A DNA stretch of 10,232 nucleotides from Bordetella parapertussis (GCA_945875935.1 CAMCNE010000080.1:1-10232); one strand, 5' to 3'; counted from the stretch's first letter, positions 1-6,623 are shown. Program-made: numbers and translations. The notes: generated by a model not told the origin, from the letters alone.

Positions 1-813
1 ATCCTGGGCTCGGTCGGCGAGCCCATCAACCCTGCTGCCTGGGAGTGGTACCACCTGCACGTGGGCGGCGGCCGCTGCCCCATCGTCGACACCTTCTGGC
101 AAACCGAGACCGGTGGCCACATGATCACGCCGCTGCCGGGCGCCACGCCACTGGTGCCGGGTTCGTGCACCTTGCCCTTCCCGGGCATCATGGCCACCGT
201 GGTGGACGAGACCGGCAAGGAAGTGCCGGCCGGGCACGGCGGCATTCTGGTCGTCACCAAGCCCTGGCCCAGCATGATTCGCACCATCTGGGGCGACCCC
301 GAGCGCTTCAAGAAAAGCTACTACCCCGAAGACTTTCACGGCAAGTACTACCTGGCCGGCGACGGCGCGGTGCGCGATCCGCAGACGGGCTACTTCACCA
401 TCACCGGCCGAATCGACGATGTGCTGAGCGTGTCCGGACACCGCATGGGCACGATGGAAATCGAGTCGGCGCTGGTGAGTTGCACCGACCTGGTCGCTGA
501 AGCCGCCGTGGTGGGCCGCCCGGACGACATCACCGGCGAGGCCATCTGTGCCTTCGTGGTGCTCAAGCGTGGGCGCCCTGAGGGCGATGAGGCCAAGGCC
601 ATCGCCAAGCAGTTGCGTGAATGGGTGGGCAAGGAAATCGGGCCGATCGCCAAGCCCAAGGACATTCGCTTCGGCGACAACCTGCCCAAGACCCGCTCCG
701 GCAAGATCATGCGTCGCCTGCTGCGCTCGGTGGCCAAGGGTGAGGCCGTGACGCAAGACACCAGCACCCTCGAGAACCCGGCCATCCTCGAGCAACTCGG
801 ACAAGCCTACTGA
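1..813 (+). CDS. acs: Acetyl-CoA synthetase, C-terminal part (5' end outside window)
   Basis: This is the last 270 codons of an AMP-forming acetate-CoA ligase. The enzyme activates acetate with ATP to acetyl-adenylate and transfers the acetyl group to CoA in the cytoplasm. The reading frame is open from base 1, so the N-terminal roughly 380 residues of a usual ~650-residue Acs are missing on the left. Seen directly are the adenylate-forming motif WQTETGG near the start, the hinge region with TGRIDDVLSVSGHRMGT, and the C-terminal PKTRSGKIMRR. The lysine at bases 703-705 matches the catalytic lysine that is acetylated by Pat-type enzymes and reactivated by sirtuin-type deacetylases in known Acs proteins. 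That this control operates here is inferred from the family. The family could also include propionyl-CoA synthetase, but the motif spacing and the C-terminal end fit Acs best. The gene converges on the cytochrome gene, with only 16 bases between the two stop codons. Confidence 0.95.
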   Translation: MLGSVGEPINPAAWEWYHLHVGGGRCPIVDTFWQTETGGHMITPLPGATPLVPGSCTLPFPGIMATVVDETGKEVPAGHGGILVVTKPWPSMIRTIWGDPERFKKSYYPEDFHGKYYLAGDGAVRDPQTGYFTITGRIDDVLSVSGHRMGTMEIESALVSCTDLVAEAAVVGRPDDITGEAICAFVVLKRGRPEGDEAKAIAKQLREWVGKEIGPIAKPKDIRFGDNLPKTRSGKIMRRLLRSVAKGEAVTQDTSTLENPAILEQLGQAY

Positions 814-829
814 TCGGGCAGCGGCACTT

Positions 830-1135
830 TCATTTGAGGCTGAGGATCCACTGCACCAGGGTCTTCGCCTCGGCTTCCGACACCTGCGGATTGGCGGGCA
901 TGGGCACCACGCCCCACGCACCGCTGCCGCCTTTGATCACCTTGGCCGACAGCACGGCCACCGCGTCCTTGTTGTCGGCGTATTTCGCCGCCACATCCTT
1001 GTAGGCCGGGCCCACGCGCTTGGTGTCTACCGCGTGACACGCCAAGCAGTTCTTCTTTTGAGCCAGTTCGGGGTTGGCGAATGCGACCCCGGTGGTCAGG
1101 CAAGACAGAAACAACGCTGCGGTAGCCTTTTTCAT
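830..1135 (-). CDS. Small periplasmic cytochrome c (c551/c8 type)
   Basis: This encodes a 101-residue class I c-type cytochrome, a soluble electron carrier of the periplasm. An N-terminal signal peptide (Lys2-Lys3, a hydrophobic core, and likely cleavage after Val-Ala-Phe-Ala at residue 20) leaves a mature protein of about 81 residues. The haem attachment site is C30-L-A-C33-H34, and Met79 in VVPMPANP is the probable sixth iron ligand. This arrangement and size are those of cytochrome c551/c552/c8. The start is the ATG at 1133-1135, preceded by GGAG with 5 bases of spacing. A longer frame reaching 1207 would put the signal peptide inside the protein and is unlikely. The physiological partner (for example a terminal oxidase, peroxidase or nitrite reductase) cannot be told from this window. 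The neighbouring acs and Trp-rich genes give no functional clue. Confidence 0.9.
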   Translation of the reverse strand: MKKATAALFLSCLTTGVAFANPELAQKKNCLACHAVDTKRVGPAYKDVAAKYADNKDAVAVLSAKVIKGGSGAWGVVPMPANPQVSEAEAKTLVQWILSLK

Positions 1136-1215
1136 GGTGACTCCGAGATCGCCGACCTGATGCAAGGTGTTGCACAGATGTCGGGCAGTTACAGTTGAAA
1201 AATCCATTCTAGAAA

Positions 1216-1240
1216 GCTCGGCGGCTGATCGATGCCGAGC
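1216..1240. repeat. Inverted repeat in the divergent spacer
   Basis: The 7-base arms GCTCGGC (1216-1222) and GCCGAGC (1234-1240) are perfect complements separated by 11 bases. The element sits between the divergent cytochrome and Trp-rich genes, 32 bases before the start of the latter. No T-run follows on either strand, so it is not a terminator. It could be an operator or a leader hairpin. No function can be shown from the sequence. Confidence 0.4.
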
Positions 1241-1272
1241 GGGTCATTGCCCACCAATCAGGAAAGTCCGTC

Positions 1273-1515
1273 ATGTATCTCGTGGTGCTGGGTGTGTGCT
1301 TGTTGGTCATGAAGCTGGGCGGCTGGGCCCCTGTGGCCGACTGGCCCTGGTGGGGCGTTCTCGCACCCTTCGCTGCAGCCATGCTCTGGTGGTGGTATGC
1401 GGACCGCTCCGGTCTGACCAAGCGGCGCGAGATGGAAAAGATGGACAAGCGCAAGGAAGAGCGCCGACGCAAGAACCTCGACGCGCTGGGCCTCAACACC
1501 AAAAAACGGCGCTGA
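1273..1515 (+). CDS. Small Trp-rich membrane protein (TIGR04438-like)
   Basis: This is an 80-residue protein of unknown function with seven tryptophans (residues 18, 24, 26, 27 and 39-41). It has two short hydrophobic stretches (about 2-16 and 26-42), so it is probably an inner-membrane hairpin, followed by a strongly charged tail rich in Lys, Arg and Glu (about 47-80). The composition and layout match the small Trp-rich protein family TIGR04438 as I remember it, which is found mainly in Burkholderiales. The match is from memory and not from a search. The ATG start is preceded by AGGAAA with 7 bases of spacing. The last codons (KKRR) overlap a probable terminator of the convergent ilvD gene. 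No function is known to me. Confidence 0.8.
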   Translation: MYLVVLGVCLLVMKLGGWAPVADWPWWGVLAPFAAAMLWWWYADRSGLTKRREMEKMDKRKEERRRKNLDALGLNTKKRR

Positions 1516-1530
1516 CCCTGAGCCCAGCGC
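1501..1530 (-). terminator. Probable rho-independent terminator of ilvD
   Basis: Read on the minus strand, after the ilvD stop at 1541, the transcript can fold GCGCTG (1530-1525) against CAGCGC (1514-1509) around a 10-base loop. Two bases later comes a run of six T (1506-1501). The stem is short (6 base pairs) but all G/C except one pair. The element lies inside the 3' end of the convergent Trp-rich gene, where the T-run reads as lysine codons. Confidence 0.55.
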
Positions 1531-1540
1531 GGCGCGAGGC

Positions 1541-3223
1541 TCAATCGAACTTGTCGAGCACCGCGCCCGAACTCGCGCTCGAAGCGTTTCTTGCGAACTT
1601 GGCCAGCACGCCTCGGGTGTAGCGTGGTGCTGGTGGCGTCCACGCTGCGCGCCGCGCCGCAATGTCGGCATCGCTCACGTTCAGGTTCAGCGTCAGGGTG
1701 TGAGCGTCGATGGTGATCGAATCGCCTTCGTGAATCAGGGCAATCAAGCCACCCACATAGGCCTCAGGCGCCACATGGCCGACCACCATGCCCCAGGTGC
1801 CACCCGAGAAGCGTCCATCGGTGATCAGACCCACTGACTCGCCCAGACCCTGGCCGATCAGCGCGCCTGTGGGAGCCAGCATCTCGGGCATGCCCGGTGC
1901 GCCCTTGGGGCCGAGATAGCGCAGCACCATCACGTCGCCGGCCTTGATCTTTCTGGCCATGATGGCGGCCAGCGCCGACTGCTCGTCATCGAACACGCGC
2001 GCCGGGCCGGTGATGGCCGGGTTTTTCAAGCCGGTGATCTTGGCCACGCAGCCTTCGGGCGACAGGTTGCCCTTGAGGATGGCCAGGTGGCCTTCGGCGT
2101 ACATCGGGTTGTCGATGGTGCGGATCACGTCTTGGTCGGCGCGCGGCACATCGGGGATGTCGGCCAGGTTCTCGGCCACGGTCTTGCCGGTGATCGTGAT
2201 GCAGTCGCCGTGCAGAAGGCCGGCTGCCAGCAGCGTCTTCATGACCTGCGGGATGCCGCCTGCGCGGTGCAGATCGACCGCCAGATAGCGCCCTGAGGGC
2301 TTGAGGTCACACAGCACCGGCACACGCTTGCGAATGCGCTCGAAGTCGTCGATGTGCCATTCGACTTCGGCCGCATGCGCGATGGCCAGGAAGTGCAGCA
2401 CCGCGTTGGTCGACCCGCCGGTGGCCATGATCACCGCCACGGCGTTTTCGATCGACTTTCGCGTCACGATGTCGCGCGGCTTCAGGTCACGGCGCACCGC
2501 TTCGACCAGCGCTGTCGCAGCCTGCTTGGCCGATGCCGCGATCTCTTCGTGCGGGTTGGCCATGGTCGACGAAAACGGCAGGCTCATGCCCAGCGCCTCG
2601 AACGACGAGCTCATCGTGTTGGCCGTGTACATGCCGCCGCAAGAGCCGCTGCCCGGAATGGCGCGGCGCTCGATCTGGCAGAAATCTTCCTCGCTCATGT
2701 TGCCGGCGCTGAATTGCCCGACGGCCTCGAAGACGCTCACGATGTTGAGGTCTTCACCCTTGTAGCGCCCCGGCAGGATGGTGCCGCCGTAGACGAAGAT
2801 GGCCGGCACATTCGCGCGCAGCATGCCCATCATGCCGCCGGGCATGTTCTTGTCGCACCCGCCGACCACCAGCACGCCGTCCATCCACTGACCGCCCACA
2901 CACGTCTCGATGCAGTCCGAAATCACTTCGCGCGACACCAGGCTGTACTTCATGCCTTCGGTGCCCATGGCCATGCCATCGGAAATCGTCGGTGTGCCAA
3001 AGATCTGCGCGTTGCCGCCGGCGGCTTCGATGCCCTCGACCGCCGCATCGGCCAGGCGCTGCAGGCCCGAGTTGCAAGGCGTGATCGTCGAGTGCCCGTT
3101 GGCCACGCCGATCATCGGTTTCTTGAAGTCGGATGCCTCGTAGCCCAGGGCGTAGTACATCGACCGGTTGGGTGCGCGAGCCACGCCTTCGGTGATGTTC
3201 TTGGAGCGGCGATTGATACTCAT
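1541..3223 (-). CDS. ilvD: Dihydroxy-acid dehydratase
   Basis: This 560-residue enzyme dehydrates 2,3-dihydroxy-isovalerate and 2,3-dihydroxy-3-methylvalerate to the 2-oxo acids, the penultimate step of valine and isoleucine synthesis. It also supplies 2-oxoisovalerate for leucine and pantothenate. The three expected iron-sulfur cluster cysteines are visible: C50 in TPCNSG, C123 in GGCDKNMPGG and C195 in GSCGGMYTANTM. The C-terminal half has PTGALIGQGLGESVG and DGRFSGGTWG, the latter containing the active-site serine region. The length of about 560 rather than about 616 residues suggests the [2Fe-2S] type, as in plant and many actinobacterial enzymes, rather than the E. coli [4Fe-4S] type. 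That assignment rests on length and motif spacing only. The ATG at 3221-3223 starts directly with MSINRRSKNI, typical of this subgroup. The ribosome binding site is weak. The gene is divergent from lgt and is not next to other ilv genes here. Confidence 0.97.
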   Translation of the reverse strand: MSINRRSKNITEGVARAPNRSMYYALGYEASDFKKPMIGVANGHSTITPCNSGLQRLADAAVEGIEAAGGNAQIFGTPTISDGMAMGTEGMKYSLVSREVISDCIETCVGGQWMDGVLVVGGCDKNMPGGMMGMLRANVPAIFVYGGTILPGRYKGEDLNIVSVFEAVGQFSAGNMSEEDFCQIERRAIPGSGSCGGMYTANTMSSSFEALGMSLPFSSTMANPHEEIAASAKQAATALVEAVRRDLKPRDIVTRKSIENAVAVIMATGGSTNAVLHFLAIAHAAEVEWHIDDFERIRKRVPVLCDLKPSGRYLAVDLHRAGGIPQVMKTLLAAGLLHGDCITITGKTVAENLADIPDVPRADQDVIRTIDNPMYAEGHLAILKGNLSPEGCVAKITGLKNPAITGPARVFDDEQSALAAIMARKIKAGDVMVLRYLGPKGAPGMPEMLAPTGALIGQGLGESVGLITDGRFSGGTWGMVVGHVAPEAYVGGLIALIHEGDSITIDAHTLTLNLNVSDADIAARRAAWTPPAPRYTRGVLAKFARNASSASSGAVLDKFD

Positions 3224-3348
3224 CTGTGGTCTCGCTGGGTGATGTTTTGCGGTGTGTCGGCGTTGGAAGTCGAGGGCCAGGACGGCTCGACTTTTTGATC
3301 ATAGCCCCCGCTTATCATGGCTTCGACCCCTTCGCTGCAGCCCGTCTC

Positions 3349-4179
3349 ATGCTCGTACATCCCCAGTTCGAACCGATCGCGTTGCAGCTCGGACCCATCG
3401 CGGTTCACTGGTACGGCATCTGTTACTTGGTGGCCTTCGGGATGTTCCTGTGGCTGGCCAATGTGCGCATCGCGCAGGCGCCGTTTGCGGCTGCGGGCTG
3501 GACACGGCGCGATGTCGAAGACCTGCTTTTCTACGGCGTGCTGGGCGTGGTCATCGGCGGTCGCCTGGGCTACGTGATCTTCTACAAGCCCGACCACTAC
3601 CTCGCCAACCCGCAAGAAATCTTGGCAGTGTGGAAAGGCGGCATGGCCTTTCATGGCGGGCTGCTGGGTGTGATTGCCGCCATGGCCTTGTTTGCGCGGT
3701 CTCGCGGTCGGCGCTTTTTCGAGGTCACCGATCTCATCGCGCCGTGCGTGCCCACCGGTCTGGCGGCCGGACGCATCGGCAATTTCATCAACGGCGAGTT
3801 GTGGGGCAGGGTGGCTGATGCCTCGCTGCCGTGGGCCATGGTGTTTCCACAGTCGGGCTCGGGCATGCCAAGGCACCCGTCGCCGCTGTATCAGTTTGCG
3901 CTGGAGGGCATGCTGTTCTTCGTGTTGCTGTGGGTCTATGCCAGAAAGCCCAGGCCCACGGGAGCGGTGTCGGGCGCATTCATGGTGGGCTACGGGGTGC
4001 TGCGCTTTATTGCCGAGTACTTCCGCGAGCCCGACAGCTTCTTGGGCTTGCTGGCGCTCAACATGAGCATGGGGCAGTGGTTGTGTCTGCCCATGGTGGC
4101 CTTCGGGTGCTGGCTGTGGTGGCGCTCGCAGGCTGCCGCGCCCCTTGATCCATCGACAAAACGGAGTGCAAAGCGATGA
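3349..4179 (+). CDS. lgt: Prolipoprotein diacylglyceryl transferase
   Basis: This 276-residue inner-membrane enzyme transfers diacylglycerol from phosphatidylglycerol to the lipobox cysteine of prolipoproteins, the first step of lipoprotein maturation. Visible family motifs are HWYG (20-23), GGRLGYVIFY (70-79), GGMAFHGG with H102, and the Lgt signature GRIGNFINGELWG (141-153). The signature contains R142, N145 and E150, which match the essential E. coli R143, N146 and E151. RHPSPLYQ follows near 175-182. Several hydrophobic segments fit the seven-helix fold. I chose ATG 3349 because MLVHPQFEPIALQLGP is the usual Lgt beginning. The frame is open back to 3226, but that extension is not family-like. 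No good Shine-Dalgarno sequence precedes the start. The last codon overlaps the dnaQ start (ATGA at 4176-4179), implying translational coupling. Confidence 0.97.
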   Translation: MLVHPQFEPIALQLGPIAVHWYGICYLVAFGMFLWLANVRIAQAPFAAAGWTRRDVEDLLFYGVLGVVIGGRLGYVIFYKPDHYLANPQEILAVWKGGMAFHGGLLGVIAAMALFARSRGRRFFEVTDLIAPCVPTGLAAGRIGNFINGELWGRVADASLPWAMVFPQSGSGMPRHPSPLYQFALEGMLFFVLLWVYARKPRPTGAVSGAFMVGYGVLRFIAEYFREPDSFLGLLALNMSMGQWLCLPMVAFGCWLWWRSQAAAPLDPSTKRSAKR

Positions 4180-4886
4180 GGGTCGTGTTCCTTGACACCG
4201 AGACCACTGGGCTCAGCCCCGCTGCGGGCGATCGCATCATCGAGGTGGGCTGCATCGAGATGGTCGACCGGGCTCTCACCGGCCGCCACCTGCATCTGTA
4301 CGTGAACCCGCAGCGCTCGAGCCATCCCGATGCCTTGAGGGTTCACGGCCTGACCGACGAGTTCCTGAGCGACAAGCCGGTGTTTGCGGCGGTGGCAGAA
4401 GAACTGCTCGCTTTTGTCGAAGGCGCCGAGGTCGTGATCCACAACGCTGCCTTCGACCTTGGATTTCTCGACGAAGAACTGCGCCGGCTGGAGCGGCCGG
4501 CCTTTCGCGAGTCGGCCGCCGGCATCACCGACAGCTTGCTGATGGCGCGCGAAACCTATCCCGGCAAGTCGAACTCGCTCGATGCGCTGTGCAAGCGGCT
4601 CGAGGTCGACAACCGCCACCGTACCGCCCACGGCGCGCTGCTTGACGCCGGGCTGCTGGCCCAGGTCTACCTGCGCATGACACGCGGTCAAAAGACCTTC
4701 GCGGTCGAGTCTGAAGAGTCATCGGCGCTGGGCACGGTGGAGCAGGCGCGCAACCTGCGCGAACACGTGCTGCCCGTGCCAACAGCCAGCGAGGTCGAAC
4801 TCGCCGAGCATGAGCAACTGATGGCCGAGTTGCGAAGGGAGTGCAAGAAAGGCGCAATCTGGGAGCAGCCTGTGGCACACTCCTGA
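4176..4886 (+). CDS. dnaQ: DNA polymerase III epsilon subunit (3'-5' proofreading exonuclease)
   Basis: This 236-residue DEDDh exonuclease proofreads the replicative polymerase. Exo I is FLDTETTG with D7 and E9, Exo II is HNAAFD with D94, and Exo III is H152-GALL-D157. These match D12, E14, D103, H162 and D167 of E. coli epsilon. QKTFAV at 172-177 lies exactly as far behind the last catalytic Asp as the beta-clamp-binding QTSMAF does in E. coli, so it is a candidate clamp contact. The remaining tail (about 180-236) would bind the alpha subunit by analogy. The start ATG overlaps the lgt stop and is preceded by GGAG with 9 bases of spacing. A tRNA-Val gene starts 10 bases after the stop, so dnaQ and the tRNA may be co-transcribed. 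Length and motifs are ordinary for the family. Confidence 0.96.
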   Translation: MRVVFLDTETTGLSPAAGDRIIEVGCIEMVDRALTGRHLHLYVNPQRSSHPDALRVHGLTDEFLSDKPVFAAVAEELLAFVEGAEVVIHNAAFDLGFLDEELRRLERPAFRESAAGITDSLLMARETYPGKSNSLDALCKRLEVDNRHRTAHGALLDAGLLAQVYLRMTRGQKTFAVESEESSALGTVEQARNLREHVLPVPTASEVELAEHEQLMAELRRECKKGAIWEQPVAHS

Positions 4887-4900
4887 GCCCGAATTCGGGC
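4887..4900. repeat. Perfect 14-base palindrome between dnaQ and the tRNA gene
   Basis: GCCCGAATTCGGGC begins right after the dnaQ stop codon and ends inside the tRNA: its last four bases are the first four bases of the tRNA-Val acceptor stem. As RNA it can form a 5-base-pair all-G/C stem with an AATT loop. No T-run follows. It may shape processing at the tRNA 5' end or be chance. Confidence 0.6.
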
Positions 4901-4971
4901 GGTTAACTCAGCGGTAGAGTGCCACCTTCACACGGTGGAAGTCGCAGGTTCGAACCCTGCACCGCCCACCA
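4897..4971 (+). tRNA. tRNA-Val (anticodon CAC)
   Basis: This is a complete 75-base tRNA that reads the valine codon GUG. The acceptor stem pairs GGGCGGT (4897-4903) with ACCGCCC (4961-4967), all seven pairs Watson-Crick. The D stem is ACTC/GAGT with loop AGCGGTA. The anticodon stem CCACC/GGTGG holds the loop TTCACAC, with anticodon CAC at 4929-4931. The T stem GCAGG/CCTGC holds the canonical TTCGAAC. The discriminator base is A4968 and the CCA end is encoded (4969-4971). No separate promoter is evident in the 10 bases before it, so transcription either continues from dnaQ or starts inside the dnaQ 3' end. A terminator follows at 5003. No integrase or duplicated tRNA end is present nearby. Confidence 0.97.
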
Positions 4972-5002
4972 TCTCAGGCTCCTCAAAGGGCCGCAAAAGA
5001 TC

Positions 5003-5043
5003 AAACCCTCAAGTCAATCGACGGCTTGGGGGTTTTTTCTTTT
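5003..5043 (+). terminator. Rho-independent terminator after tRNA-Val
   Basis: The arms AAACCCTCAAG (5003-5013) and CTTGGGGGTTT (5025-5035) form an 11-base-pair stem with one G-T wobble and an 11-base loop. The stem runs into a T-rich tract (5033-5043, ten T and one C). It ends the lgt-dnaQ-tRNA transcript and insulates lemA. Confidence 0.85.
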
Positions 5044-5089
5044 GTGCAGGCAAGCCGCCGGCAGGCTGTGCTCAAGCCGCCACGTCCAA

Positions 5090-5110
5090 GTGTCGACAAC
5101 ACGTTGACAC
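5090..5110. promoter_or_regulatory. Inverted repeat just upstream of the lemA ribosome binding site
   Basis: GTGTCGAC (5090-5097) and GTTGACAC (5103-5110) are inverted repeats around AACAC, with one mismatch that becomes a G-U pair in RNA. The repeat ends 5 bases before the AGGGGG ribosome binding site (5116-5121). It could be an operator or a leader hairpin that affects lemA translation. TTGACA inside it is too close to the start codon to be the lemA -35 box. The rest of the spacer 5044-5089 shows nothing recognisable. Confidence 0.35.
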
Positions 5111-5127
5111 ATCAAAGGGGGATGCCC

Positions 5128-5697
5128 GTGGGAATGATTTTTCTGGTGGTGCTGGGTGTGGCGCTGGTTTATGGCGTCATCGTCTTCAACGGTCTGGTCG
5201 ACGTCAAAAACGCGGTGCCCAAGGCCTGGGCCAACATCGACGTGCTGCTCAAGCAGCGTCACGACGAACTGCCCAAGCTGGTCGACACCTGTCGGCAGTA
5301 CATGCAGCATGAGCAAGACACGCTCGAGAAAGTCACGCTGGCCAGAGCTCGCGTGTCGCAGGCGCGTGAGTCGGTGAACATCGGCGCGCTCGGTGCGGCC
5401 GAGGGCGCCTTGCGCAGCGGGCTGGGCAGCTTGTTTGCGCTGGCCGAGTCGTATCCCGATCTCAAGGCCAACGAGCAGTTCTTGCATCTGCAGTCGCGCA
5501 TCACCGGTCTGGAAAACGCGATTGCCGATCGGCGCGAGTTCTACAACGAGAGCGTCAACATCAACAACGTGAAGATCCAGCAGTTTCCTGAACTGCTGGT
5601 GGCGCGGCTTTTCTCGTTCAAGGCCTTCGAGCTGTTGCAGTTCGCGGCTGAAGAATTGAAGGACGTCGACATCGGCCAGCGCTTCATCAAGTCCTGA
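5128..5697 (+). CDS. lemA: LemA family membrane protein
   Basis: This is a LemA family protein of 189 residues from the chosen start. It has one N-terminal membrane helix (MIFLVVLGVALVYGVIVF) followed by a long helical domain placed outside the cytoplasm in known members. Family features include NGLVDVKNAVPKAWANIDV followed by LLKQRHDELPKLVD, and, towards the C-terminus, EFYNESVNINNVKIQQFPE. The biochemical role of LemA is not established. The start is uncertain: AGGGGG (5116-5121) sits 6 bases before GTG 5128 and 12 before ATG 5134, but directly abuts ATG 5122. I therefore prefer GTG 5128, and all three give nearly the same protein. The gene follows a strong terminator, so it should begin its own transcript. 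The next gene starts 5 bases after the stop. LemA next to a GIDE-type protein is a recurrent pairing as I recall it, which suggests a joint membrane function. Confidence 0.88.
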   Translation: MGMIFLVVLGVALVYGVIVFNGLVDVKNAVPKAWANIDVLLKQRHDELPKLVDTCRQYMQHEQDTLEKVTLARARVSQARESVNIGALGAAEGALRSGLGSLFALAESYPDLKANEQFLHLQSRITGLENAIADRREFYNESVNINNVKIQQFPELLVARLFSFKAFELLQFAAEELKDVDIGQRFIKS

Positions 5698-5702
5698 AAG
5701 CC

Positions 5703-6623
5703 ATGGCTGTGACAGGCTCGGTCGAGCTGCCCACCCTGGCCGAATTGCGCCAGGGCTACCGTCAGCAATTGACCTCTGCCAGTTATCTGGGTCTTCTGTT
5801 CGCCGGTCTGAATCTTCGGCAGTCGAGCGCCGGGCTGGTCTGCCTGGGTCTGATGGCAGCGGTCGCGCTGGTCGCCTGGGTCTTGACCTACCAGCGCTCA
5901 CGCGCCGTGGCCGATGTGGCCACTTCACGCATCGGCTCTGCCGCGCAAGGCTATGTCGAGCTCACGGGTCGAGCCAGCGGCGGTGCCAGCGAGCTGCTGC
6001 GCAGCCCCTTCAGCGCCACCGAGTGCGTCTGGTACCGCTACCGCGTCCTGGAGCGCGATGGCGATAACGATTGGTGCGAGGTGGAACGCGGCGCCAGCAC
6101 CGCCACCTTCGAACTCTCCGACGGCAGTGGTGTGTGCCGGGTGGATCCGGACCATGCCGAACTGCTGGGCGCGCATCGGCGGGAAACCATCCACGACAAC
6201 CAAAAGCAGGTCGAGGAAATGCTGCTGCGAGGCAGCTCGATCTACGTGCTTGGAGATTTCCGCACCTTGGGCTCAACAGACACGGCGCTGAGCGCCAGTG
6301 CCGATGTCAGCGCGCTGCTGGGCGACTGGAAAAAGGACCGAGCCGAACTGCTGCGCCGCTTTGATGCCGATGGCAACGGCGAGATCGACCTGCAGGAATG
6401 GGAAGTCGCCAGGCGCCAGGCGATCAAGACCGTCGAGCAGCAGCACCACGAGATGCGCCAGACCAGCGAACTCAGCGTGGTGCGCGCACCGGCCGACGGG
6501 CGCATGTTCCTGATCTCGACGCTGCCGCCCCACCAGTTGCGGCGGCGCTATTTCTGGTGGAGCTTGTTCCATCTGGGTGTGGCCTTGCTGGGGGCCGGCG
6601 GTCTGATCTGGTGGAGCCGTTAG
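5703..6623 (+). CDS. GIDE/MULAN-like membrane protein with an EF-hand loop
   Basis: This 306-residue protein has a membrane helix at about 43-63 and another at about 283-304, flanking a soluble region of about 220 residues. The soluble region contains a block resembling the GIDE domain of mitochondrial E3 ligases (MULAN/MAPL): a VWYRYRVLER segment (109-118), a strand followed by LSDGSG and VDPDHAELL (138-155), and later SSIYVLGDFRTLGS (178-191). No RING finger is present, so there is no reason to call it a ubiquitin ligase. Residues 221-232 are an EF-hand calcium loop with D221, D223, N225, G226, D229 and E232 in the standard positions. The gene starts 5 bases after lemA, so the two are probably co-expressed. 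The GIDE assignment is by remembered pattern. The EF-hand is clear by eye. The function is unknown. Confidence 0.75.
   Translation: MAVTGSVELPTLAELRQGYRQQLTSASYLGLLFAGLNLRQSSAGLVCLGLMAAVALVAWVLTYQRSRAVADVATSRIGSAAQGYVELTGRASGGASELLRSPFSATECVWYRYRVLERDGDNDWCEVERGASTATFELSDGSGVCRVDPDHAELLGAHRRETIHDNQKQVEEMLLRGSSIYVLGDFRTLGSTDTALSASADVSALLGDWKKDRAELLRRFDADGNGEIDLQEWEVARRQAIKTVEQQHHEMRQTSELSVVRAPADGRMFLISTLPPHQLRRRYFWWSLFHLGVALLGAGGLIWWSR

Noticed and set aside
1097..1105. Cysteine in the cytochrome signal peptide (FLSC, residue 12) as a lipobox
   Set aside because: Phe at -3 does not fit the lipobox, and a standard cleavage site after AFA lies further on.
2354..3298. Plus-strand open frame (314 codons) opposite ilvD
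   Set aside because: His/Arg/Ala-rich product without domains, covering strongly conserved IlvD motifs on the other strand.
3295..3318. Possible promoter boxes between ilvD and lgt (TATGAT on minus, 3303-3298; TTGATC and TATCAT on plus)
   Set aside because: On the plus strand the two boxes are only 12 bases apart, too close. On the minus strand TATGAT has no matching -35 box at the right distance. Not strong enough to list.
4897..5043. tRNA-Val as an integration site for a genomic island
   Set aside because: No integrase, no duplicated tRNA 3' end, and the flanking genes have the same base composition as the rest.
5104..5109. Perfect -35 hexamer TTGACA upstream of lemA
   Set aside because: The matching -10 position would fall inside the start codon region and shows no suitable hexamer. 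It is better explained as part of the inverted repeat.
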